The translations under genes and the position numbers were made by a program. Shown here one piece after another: positions 1 through 7,200 of a DNA stretch of 10,489 nucleotides (its first letter is position 1; every line of letters starts with the position of its first letter). The notes beneath the pieces were generated by a model, which saw only the letters and a list, made by a program, of their open reading frames with translations, ran no database searches and was not told where the DNA came from. Origin of the DNA: an uncultured Pseudomonadota bacterium (GTDB taxonomy: Bacteria > Pseudomonadota > Alphaproteobacteria > RF32 > CAG-239); NCBI GenBank assembly GCA_902796625.1, contig CADBPX010000031.1, positions 1 through 10,489 of the forward strand, written 5' to 3'.

Positions 1-24
1 ATACTATTTTTTTTTAATTGACAA

Positions 25-1296
25 TTAATTTCTTTCTTGTCGCATACATAACAGTATTATTAAAATACTCGGCAAGCTCATTAACGCCGATATAACAAAA
101 AACATTTCCCAACTTACATGTTCAGCAACAAAACCGCTGGTTGAAGAAAAAACATCGCGAGATATACTCATAAAAGATGATAAAATTGCGTATTGTGTGG
201 CGGTATATAATTTATTACAAAGAGATGATATATAAGCTACTAATGCAGTTGTAGCTAAACCAGAACAAAAATTTTCAACCGTAACAATAATAATAAACAG
301 TGGTATATTATGGCCATAAGCAGCTTGTAAAGAAAATAATAATGTTGATAAACACTGTAATATACCAAAATATATCATACTCTTCTTTAATCCGATTTTC
401 ATAACTATTATACCACCGGACAAACCGCCGATTATTGCGGCAATCATACCATATATTTTTAAAACATATGCTATTTCAGTTTTACTGAACCCCATATCTA
501 TATAAAACGGAAACATCATCGGATTAAAATAAGCATTACTCAGATGATATGTGAATATTAAAACTATTATCCAACCCCAATAGCGGTGTGACATAAAATC
601 ATTAAACGGTTTTATTATTGAATTTTTTAAAAATTTTATACTGTCCTTAATCTCAAATTTATATTTGGTATATGTATATTTTTGTGGTTCTGATGTATAT
701 AATATTGCCGATAAACCGACAAATATTCCGCAAGCCATTATTATATAAACATGTGACCAATTCATTATAGAAGCTAAATATATGGCGCCGGCACCGGAAA
801 ATATTAAACCTAACCGATATCCTAAGACATATATAGCTACACCGGAAGCCTGTTTTTCCGGATAATCAGTAAAAGATTCAACGCGAAAAGCATCTAAAAC
901 TATGTCTTGCGAAGCTGATAAAAAACAAGTTAATAACGCAAATAATGCCATACATAATGTATGTTTTTGCGGATCGGTTATCGACATTAAAACTATTGAT
1001 ATAAAAAGCATTATTTGTATTAATACAGCCCAAGAACGTCGACGTCCTAATTTATTTAAAACCGGAAGTTTTATGTTATCTATCAATGGTGACCACAACC
1101 ATTTAAGAGAATAGGGGAGTTTTACTAATGAAAATATTCCTATCAATTTCAGTGATATATCTATTTCTTTAAGCCAAAAACTTAGTGTTCCGAATACTAA
1201 TAAAAAAGGAAAGCCGCTGGAAAATCCCAATGCCATCAAAACCAACATTTGACGGTTTATATAAGTTTTATATATGTATTGTAAATAACTAATCAT
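25..1296 (-). CDS. ampG: AmpG-family muropeptide permease (MFS)
   Basis: Inner-membrane major facilitator protein expected to import GlcNAc-anhydroMurNAc and its peptides for cell-wall recycling. It is almost entirely hydrophobic helices. AmpG-type signatures are visible: GFSSGFPFLL near residues 24-33, a KWLWSPLID loop followed by LGRRRSW near 65-89, and SASQDIVLDAFRVE near 127-140. The length of about 423 residues fits the shorter alphaproteobacterial AmpG forms. I chose the ATG at 1296 because it sits in ATGATTAG, overlapping the dnaQ stop by 8 nt, as expected for translational coupling. The ATG at 1314 (429 aa) has an AAGGG only one base upstream, too close to act as a ribosome site, but it cannot be excluded. 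It is third in coaE-dnaQ-ampG. I see no terminator in the 24 bases left beyond its stop. The family call is firm; the substrate is inferred from the family. Confidence 0.87.
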   Translation of the reverse strand: MISYLQYIYKTYINRQMLVLMALGFSSGFPFLLVFGTLSFWLKEIDISLKLIGIFSLVKLPYSLKWLWSPLIDNIKLPVLNKLGRRRSWAVLIQIMLFISIVLMSITDPQKHTLCMALFALLTCFLSASQDIVLDAFRVESFTDYPEKQASGVAIYVLGYRLGLIFSGAGAIYLASIMNWSHVYIIMACGIFVGLSAILYTSEPQKYTYTKYKFEIKDSIKFLKNSIIKPFNDFMSHRYWGWIIVLIFTYHLSNAYFNPMMFPFYIDMGFSKTEIAYVLKIYGMIAAIIGGLSGGIIVMKIGLKKSMIYFGILQCLSTLLFSLQAAYGHNIPLFIIIVTVENFCSGLATTALVAYISSLCNKLYTATQYAILSSFMSISRDVFSSTSGFVAEHVSWEMFFVISALMSLPSILIILLCMRQERN

Positions 1297-1996
1297 TTTT
1301 ATCTTCTGCTTCATCCCTTAACCAAAGCGGATTTTTAATTTTTTTTTCTAAAAAAGCACGATGTTGTTCCAACTCTTCCATAGATATAGCAAAATGGCGT
1401 TCCTTTATTTGTATTTTGGCTTTATTTTCATTTGCATCGTCTTTATGTACTGCCGCGGCATTAACAAATTTTATGCTTGGCTCATCTCCACCCAATAATT
1501 GTAAATATACTTCCGCCAATAATTGTGCATCCAATAAAGCACCATGTAGTGTACGAGCAGAATTATCTATGTTAAAACGACGGCAAAGTGCATCCAGATT
1601 GTTACGGGCACCGGGAAATTCATTACGAGCAATCGCTAAAGTATCAACAACTCGATCCCAGCCGATTGTCGGATAACCCAGTTTTTTTAACTCATAATTG
1701 GTAAATTTCATATCAAATTCAGCATTATGAGCAACTAAGATTCCGTCATCACCAATAAATTCAAGCCATTTTTCAGCTATTTCATAAAATTTTGGCTTAT
1801 CAGAAAGAAATTCCGTAGTTAAACCGTGAACTTTTACAACTTCTTCCGGTACTTCGCGTTCAGGATTTATATATTCATGAAAAGTACGGCCGGTCGGAAG
1901 ATGGTTTATTAATTCTACCGCTCCTATTTCTACCAATCTGTCACCGGTTTCCGGATTTAATCCTGTTGTTTCGGTATCAAAACATATTTCACGCAT
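1289..1996 (-). CDS. dnaQ: DNA polymerase III epsilon subunit (3'-5' proofreading exonuclease)
   Basis: Proofreading exonuclease of the replicative polymerase, 235 residues, a normal length. All DEDDh catalytic residues are visible: D7 and E9 in FDTETTGL (Exo I), D95 in HNAEFD (Exo II), and H151 and D156 in HGALLDAQ (Exo III). The N-terminal ~175 residues are the nuclease fold. The charged tail, with HRAFLEKK and PLWLRDE, resembles the C-terminal extension of alphaproteobacterial epsilon subunits that contacts the polymerase alpha subunit (family knowledge; not testable here). The start ATG overlaps the coaE stop as TAATG, so it is probably translated by re-initiation. The adjacent coaE-dnaQ pair is a recurring alphaproteobacterial arrangement near the chromosome origin. 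Confidence 0.95.
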   Translation of the reverse strand: MREICFDTETTGLNPETGDRLVEIGAVELINHLPTGRTFHEYINPEREVPEEVVKVHGLTTEFLSDKPKFYEIAEKWLEFIGDDGILVAHNAEFDMKFTNYELKKLGYPTIGWDRVVDTLAIARNEFPGARNNLDALCRRFNIDNSARTLHGALLDAQLLAEVYLQLLGGDEPSIKFVNAAAVHKDDANENKAKIQIKERHFAISMEELEQHRAFLEKKIKNPLWLRDEAEDKND

Positions 1997-2574
1997 TATC
2001 TTAACTCTTCTATCAGCTTTATTATATTAACCCTTACAATATTTTCGGAAATATCGGTATTAAAAACTATATCAGCCTTTTTCTTCTTTTCTGATTGCGG
2101 CATTTGTACTTTATCTATTTTTATAAAATCTTCTTCCGTTATATTATCTCTTTGCATAACACGTTGTTTTTGAACTTCATACGGAACATCTACAACTATA
2201 ACATAATCGCAATAATCGGCCCAATTCATTTCATATAATAACGCAACATCTAAAAAAAGATATTCGCTTTTTTTTGCCTGTTTTCTTATTATATCCTTTA
2301 ATTTACGGCGTAAAAAAGGGTGAATTATGCTTTCCAATAACTTTAATTTTTTACTGTCATTAAAAACAATATTACGTAAATTTCTTTTATTAAATTGTCC
2401 ATTTATAAATGCTTGCGGAAATTTCTCTTTTATTATTTGTAAAAAATCAGCCTTTTTATATAGATCACGCGTCCATTCATCGGGATTATACACGTAATAA
2501 CCTATCTTTTTTATTTGTGATGCCAAAAAAGTTTTGCCGCAACCAATGGATCCTGTTATTCCTATAATTTGCAT
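1996..2574 (-). CDS. coaE: Dephospho-CoA kinase
   Basis: Cytosolic enzyme that phosphorylates the 3'-hydroxyl of dephospho-CoA with ATP, the last step of CoA synthesis. It has 192 residues, close to the family's ~200. The P-loop GSIGCGKT lies at residues 8-15. The substrate-site acidic residue is in NPDEWTRDLY (D32), where DAD is more usual. HPFLRR (85-90), LLYE (112-115), VVDVPYEVQKQRVMQRD (127-143) and the C-terminal KKADIVFNTD follow the CoaE pattern. The ribosome site AAGG lies 6 nt before the ATG at 2574. It is the first gene of the leftward operon, diverging from rho across the presumed origin; the DnaA box pair lies just upstream, so DnaA could influence its transcription (inference). 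I could not fix a convincing promoter. Confidence 0.94.
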   Translation of the reverse strand: MQIIGITGSIGCGKTFLASQIKKIGYYVYNPDEWTRDLYKKADFLQIIKEKFPQAFINGQFNKRNLRNIVFNDSKKLKLLESIIHPFLRRKLKDIIRKQAKKSEYLFLDVALLYEMNWADYCDYVIVVDVPYEVQKQRVMQRDNITEEDFIKIDKVQMPQSEKKKKADIVFNTDISENIVRVNIIKLIEELR

Positions 2575-2602
2575 TATCTACCTTTTTCAATATGTTATAA
2601 TT

Positions 2603-2611
2603 TTATACACA
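2603..2611 (+). promoter_or_regulatory. DnaA box (perfect TTATACACA)
   Basis: Exact match to TTATNCACA. With the box at 2626-2634 it forms a dyad with 10-bp arms (2602-2611 and 2626-2635) around a 14-bp gap. It lies 29 bp upstream of the coaE start, so bound DnaA could also affect the coaE operon. Confidence 0.68.
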
Positions 2612-2625
2612 TTTTAAATCGTTTT

Positions 2626-2634
2626 TGTGTATAA
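2626..2634 (-). promoter_or_regulatory. DnaA box (perfect TTATACACA, minus strand)
   Basis: TGTGTATAA on the plus strand, an exact reverse complement of the box at 2603. Two perfect boxes in inverted orientation 14 bp apart are less likely by chance than either alone, even in AT-rich DNA. Confidence 0.68.
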
Positions 2635-2703
2635 ATTGTCACCTCTTGAAATTTTTAGCAAAATATATACATATTGTAAAAAACATTGATTAGTTTATTA
2701 ACA

Positions 2704-2724
2704 TGTTCATAAATTATATGAACA
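2704..2724. repeat. 21-bp palindrome, TGTTCATA-N5-TATGAACA
   Basis: Perfect 8-bp arms around AATTA. TTAAC (2698-2702) and GTTAA (2728-2732) flank it almost symmetrically, giving a 35-bp near-palindrome. There is no T-tract, so it is not a terminator; it looks like a site for a dimeric DNA-binding protein. The binder is unknown. It lies between the DnaA dyad and the CtrA-type site. Confidence 0.55.
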
Positions 2725-2737
2725 GTTGTTAATTATG

Positions 2738-2756
2738 TTAATAAAATATTAACCAT
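2738..2756 (+). promoter_or_regulatory. CtrA-type binding site in the origin region
   Basis: TTAA (2738-2741), seven bases, then TTAACCAT (2749-2756). This matches the full CtrA site TTAA-N7-TTAAC and also the extended half-site TTAACCAT. A further TTAA precedes it at 2729-2732. The same bases form an inverted repeat GTTAATA-AAA-TATTAAC (2737-2753). CtrA is the alphaproteobacterial cell-cycle regulator that represses initiation at the Caulobacter origin; its binding here is inference. Confidence 0.5.
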
Positions 2757-2835
2757 TAAAAATACTATTGAAAATTTAATGTATTATATAAAATAATTTA
2801 TTATCTTTACTGTTGAAATGTCTGTTATGTTTTTT

Positions 2836-2844
2836 GTATCCACA
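2836..2844 (+). promoter_or_regulatory. DnaA-like box, one mismatch
   Basis: GTATCCACA differs from TTATCCACA only in the first base. A weaker site in the rho-proximal half of the interval; its value depends on the stronger pair at 2603-2634. Confidence 0.4.
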
Positions 2845-2905
2845 TTTTTAACCGACTATACAATAGTAAAAACAATTTATTTAAAAATATAATAGGTGAT
2901 TTTTT

Positions 2906-2914
2906 TGTGCAAAA
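2906..2914 (-). promoter_or_regulatory. DnaA-like box, one mismatch, minus strand
   Basis: The minus strand reads TTTTGCACA, one mismatch from TTATNCACA. It lies 4 bp upstream of the rho -35 hexamer. Weak alone, because one-mismatch boxes are common in AT-rich DNA. Confidence 0.3.
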
Positions 2915-2918
2915 AATC

Positions 2919-2947
2919 TTGACTTTGAAAAAGATATTTAATATAAA
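2919..2947 (+). promoter_or_regulatory. Sigma-70-type promoter of rho
   Basis: TTGACT (2919-2924), a 17-bp spacer, then TATAAA (2942-2947): near-consensus at ideal spacing. Transcription would start near 2954, giving a leader of about 50 nt. The rho ribosome site AAGG (2996-2999) lies 5 nt before the ATG. Confidence 0.75.
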
Positions 2948-3004
2948 TCTTTCAGCGATTGTTTATCGTTTCTATTTTTTCATTAATCATATAATAAGGT
3001 TACA

Positions 3005-4258
3005 ATGCATATAAGAGAATTGAAAGAAAAGTCTCCAACCGAGCTGTTGACTCAGGCTGAAGATTTAGGAGTTGAAGATGCTTCATCTATGCGTGTTCAG
3101 GATTTAATTTTTGCTATTATGAAAAAATTAGCCGAAGATGATACGGTTATTTGTGGTGATGGCGTTATAGAAGTTTTACAAGACGGGTTCGGCTTTTTAA
3201 GATCAGCTAAATCAAATTATTTAGCCAGTCCTGACGATATTTATGTTTCTCCGCAACAAGTAAAAAAATTCGGATTAAGAACCGGTGATACGGTTGAAGG
3301 AGAAATAAGAGCACCGAAAGATAATGAACGTTATTTTGCTTTAACAAAAGTTAATACTATTAATTTCGATGATCCGGAAAAATCTAAATTACGTGTGAAT
3401 TTTGATAATTTAACTCCATTGTATCCGACCGAAAAATTGAATTTTGACATTATTTGCGGTGATAAAGACTATACAACCAGAGTTATTGATTTAATTTCTC
3501 CGCAAGGTAAAGGACAACGCGGCCTTATCGTAGCGCCGCCGCGTACCGGTAAAACAGTTATGCTGCAAAATATTGCTCATGCGATTGCCGTTAATCATCC
3601 GGAAGTTTATTTAATGGTGCTGTTAATTGATGAAAGACCGGAAGAAGTTACCGATATGACCAGATCGGTTAAAGGTGAGGTTATTTCATCAACTTTCGAT
3701 GAACCAGCAACACGACATGTTCAGGTTGCGGAAATGTGTATCGAAAAAGCAAAAAGATTGGTCGAAAATAAAAAAGATGTGGTGATTTTACTTGATTCTA
3801 TTACCAGATTAGGACGAGCTTATAATGCCGTGGTTCCGTCTTCAGGTAAAGTTCTGACCGGCGGTGTTGATGCTAATGCTTTACAAAGACCAAAAAGATT
3901 ACTCGGTGCCGCACGTAATGTGGAAGAGGGTGGTTCATTGACAATTATCGCAACTGCTTTAATTGATACCGGATCACGTATGGATGAAGTTATTTTCGAA
4001 GAATTTAAGGGTACCGGTAATTCGGAAATTATTCTTGATCGCAAATTAACCGATAAACGCTTATTCCCAACTATTGATATTACGCGTTCGGGAACCAGAA
4101 AAGAAGAGTTATTGGTAGATAAGGCTGTGTTGACTAAAATGTGGGTTTTACGCCGTGTGTTGATGCAAATGGGTATGACCGACGGTATGGAATTCCTTTT
4201 AGATAAACTACGGCAAACTAAAAATAATGAAGATTTCTTCCAAAATATGAATTCTTAA
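3005..4258 (+). CDS. rho: Transcription termination factor Rho
   Basis: Hexameric RNA-dependent ATPase and helicase that ends transcription at Rho-dependent sites. It has 417 residues, essentially the standard length, with no insertion in the N-terminal region. The N-terminal helical domain (about 1-45) begins MHIRELKEKSPTEL. The OB-fold primary RNA-binding domain (about 50-125) carries GFGFLRS at 61-67. Walker A APPRTGKT is at 177-184, Walker B DVVILLDS at 258-265, the Q-loop VVPSSGKVLTGGVDANAL at 276-293, and the R-loop region EEFKGTGNSE at 332-341. The start is supported by AAGG 5 nt upstream and by the normal N-terminus. It diverges from coaE across the presumed origin and so is read away from it. 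It has its own strong promoter and an intrinsic terminator. No key residue is missing. Confidence 0.98.
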   Translation: MHIRELKEKSPTELLTQAEDLGVEDASSMRVQDLIFAIMKKLAEDDTVICGDGVIEVLQDGFGFLRSAKSNYLASPDDIYVSPQQVKKFGLRTGDTVEGEIRAPKDNERYFALTKVNTINFDDPEKSKLRVNFDNLTPLYPTEKLNFDIICGDKDYTTRVIDLISPQGKGQRGLIVAPPRTGKTVMLQNIAHAIAVNHPEVYLMVLLIDERPEEVTDMTRSVKGEVISSTFDEPATRHVQVAEMCIEKAKRLVENKKDVVILLDSITRLGRAYNAVVPSSGKVLTGGVDANALQRPKRLLGAARNVEEGGSLTIIATALIDTGSRMDEVIFEEFKGTGNSEIILDRKLTDKRLFPTIDITRSGTRKEELLVDKAVLTKMWVLRRVLMQMGMTDGMEFLLDKLRQTKNNEDFFQNMNS

Positions 4259-4260
4259 AG

Positions 4261-4292
4261 AAAAAAATCCCTCATTTAAGAGGGATTTTTTT
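4261..4292. terminator. Bidirectional intrinsic terminator between rho and the autotransporter
   Basis: TCCCTC (4268-4273) and GAGGGA (4280-4285) form a 6-bp stem around ATTTAA. Seven A's precede it and seven T's follow, so it works as hairpin plus U-tract from either side. It starts 2 nt after the rho stop and ends 4 nt before the autotransporter stop (minus strand). Confidence 0.9.
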
Positions 4293-4296
4293 ATTG

Positions 4297-7200
4297 CTAA
4301 AATTCGTAACCAAAATTAAATAAATAAATTACATTATGTTTTTGTTCTATAGGTGCGTAAATTGAGCCGCCTAATGAAGATTTGTTATATTTATATTGCG
4401 CCTTAAAGCGTAATAATCCGCTGTTTCTTTGTAAACGGTTACTCAAAATACTATAACTTCCGGTCATTTCACGATAATTGCCGTTCAATTTATATTTATT
4501 GCCAAATTCATGATAATACCATCCACCAACAGCTAGTTTAAGAGATTGATTATCATTTACGGCAAACTGTTTTTGCACATCTACACCGGCTAAAGATTGT
4601 GCAGAAACAGTATTTTTATGATTTATTTTTAATCCTTTGTTATTTTCGTGAATCGAATCCATATATAAACCCGTTAAATTAAATCCTATTTGCGGAATAA
4701 TTAAAGCATATGAAGTTTGAATATTATGTTGTAAAACAGTGTCTATACCATAGTAATATTCTTTAGTATCAGCCTTGTAAAATAGGTTTGGTGTAGAACG
4801 GCGATAATGACCGTAAGCCAGTCCGGTTTTCGGTTTAATTAATAATGAAGTATTATTATGATTAATAAGAGCAGAAGCATATACTTCTAATAAATTATTA
4901 TAACGTGTGGAATGGTCATTAAATTTACTATCACTTCGTGCTATATTTAAACCGGCTCCCCAACGGGTGCTTGCGGATATTTGCTCATCTCTGAAACCAT
5001 AAGCAGAAATAACCTTATCTTTATAACCACTGGCATATTGTTTATTTCCGACCTTATTTTTATATATTGCTATATCTGCCTTATATCTTACAGTATTGGA
5101 AGTTGGTGTTAATAAGTTGTCATTTACGGCTGATGAAGATAATTTTTCAATATCTAAACTTTGTTTGGTTATATTAGATAACATACTTTGTCCGAAAATT
5201 TGATCAACATAATTATCAAATTGATCTTTATTTTCCGCAGTTTTTAGCTGATTGAACAGTGTATTACCCTGTCGTTTATCATAATTATTATTCAAATAAG
5301 CGGATAATTGTGAATTATTAACCAATTCATCAAATGGTTTTTGTTCCATTACAACATCGGTGTTTCCTTGGGAATTTAATTGTTTGGAAGCTTTATACAT
5401 ATAAGAATCGGAAACAATATCCATTCCTTTATCTTCACCGATAAATGAATTTTCGTTAATATATTGGGTGGCAAAATCATCGGTAACAATACTTGAATCA
5501 GCGTAAGCGGTCCCGGTAAATGATTTAGCTTGATAGGAACCTCCTTTAGCGACAATAACTTTATCGGTAGAGTTTTTATTACCTAAATTAACATCATTAT
5601 CAGTAGAAATTTTACCGCTATTAATAAGTTTTAAGCTTCGCGGAGAAGATGAAGTTCTGATAATTGAAGATGTTGTAAGATTACTATTTTCATCTTCCGG
5701 ACCTATTGTTCCAATATCTTGGTTTGTTGATCCGCTGACATTAATTTCACCATCATTTTTTACTATAATATCCTGACGTTCTTCTTTGTTGTTTTTATAA
5801 TAAACAAACATACCGTAAGAATTATTTCCTGTTACATTTATTTTACTGGTATTACTGACTTTTATTTGAGTTTGAGTATCAGATGAATCAGTAATATAAA
5901 CAAACATACCGTAAGAATTGGTACCGGCAACATTAATAGTTCCGCCGTTGGAATTATAAGCTTCAGTTGAACCAATGTTGTTATATACGTAAATACCGTA
6001 ACTATCATGAGCATTTTCGGTTATATTGATGGTTCCGTAATTTTGGATAACCGATCCGTTGGTTGCATAAATACCTGCAGTTTCGTTAGAATTAACGGTT
6101 ATAATACCAGTTGCAGAGTTGGTTATATTTCCACCTTGAGCCGAATAAATACCTATTGAACGGTCACCGTTTAAGGTTATATTACCGGCGTTAAAAATAG
6201 CTACATCTTTAGTTGAATTACTACCCATACCTACGGAGTATTTAACATCGGAGATAATACTGGCACCTTTATTATTAGTTAAATTTGCCGTGTATAAAGC
6301 ATCATCAGATAAATACATACCGATTTGTCCGATACTTTTTACTAAATCACTGCGATTTAGTAAGTTAATAGAGCCGTTATTATAAGCAGTTCCTTGTTTG
6401 GTTTCAACCGCTAAGGCTGAAACATAGGAAGAACCGTAAATATTGATTTCTCCTTCATTATACAGTTCTTCTGTGGTAGATGACGTGTCTGCCGAGCCGC
6501 CTTTTATTGCTTCGGCTTTGGTTGACATTATTGAAGCATAAGATAACATTTTGAAGGTGGCAAAAGGATTATAATTAACATTTTCGCTTTCTTCCGGAGA
6601 TTGATCGGAAACAGATGTCGGCCAGTAATTAATTGTACCGTTATTAACTAACTGACTGTAATTGCCGCCGAATACTTTTGAATCTATGGCATTTTTATAA
6701 ATATTAATAATACCATCGTTAACTAATACTGTATCACCGGCATAATCGTTAGCCATGGCAATTGATTTATTGGAATATATATCAATTGTTCCGGTATTGA
6801 GTAAAGTTACTCTTTCACCTTCAAAAGAACCGTACATTCCAATATTATTGGAATATAAAGTGTTAGATTCGGTTCCTAAGACAATTTGTCCCTTGTTTTG
6901 TAATACACCGCCATTATATGAAGCCATACCATAATTGTTGCTGGCAGTCATTTGAATTTTACCTTCATTTAATAATGTATGATCAAGATATGTATATAAT
7001 CCGGATACAGTTCCTGATCCCTCAACTGAAAGCATACCGTAAGATATACGCGCATTAGGTGCTGAGGTATTTATGGTTATTATACCGTTTTCATGGTTAT
7101 AAATTGAACCGCCGTGAACAGATTGTAAGCCCGCAGCAATATCATAATTAGAACTGTTGGAACCAGAGGCAGATGTATCGTTGGTAAGGCTTATCAATAT

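Larger units (their letters stand above)
2575..3004. other. oriC: Candidate chromosomal replication origin (oriC) between coaE and rho
   Basis: 430 bp without a plausible gene, extremely AT-rich throughout. Seen in it: two perfect TTATACACA DnaA boxes in opposite orientation (2603-2611, 2626-2634), one-mismatch boxes at 2836-2844 and 2906-2914, a 21-bp palindrome (2704-2724), a TTAA-N7-TTAACCAT site (2738-2756), and a weak IHF-like match on the minus strand at 2679-2691 (12 of 13 positions of WATCAANNNNTTR). Known: in Caulobacter and relatives the origin lies by hemE, with coaE-dnaQ on one flank and rho on the other, and carries DnaA, CtrA and IHF sites. Inferred: this is oriC, with the AT-only stretch around 2755-2830 as a possible unwinding element. 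Alternative: an ordinary divergent promoter region with chance matches favoured by AT richness. Confidence 0.62.

Noticed and set aside
902..1676. Plus-strand ORFs opposite ampG and dnaQ
   Set aside because: Both overlap clear enzyme or transporter genes with intact family motifs on the other strand.
2602..2635. Intrinsic terminator at the inverted TTTATACACA repeat
   Set aside because: The stem is AT-rich with a 14-nt gap and no proper U-tract; exact DnaA boxes explain it better.
3820..4044. Minus-strand ORF inside rho
   Set aside because: Antisense to the most conserved part of rho; no ribosome site or domain.
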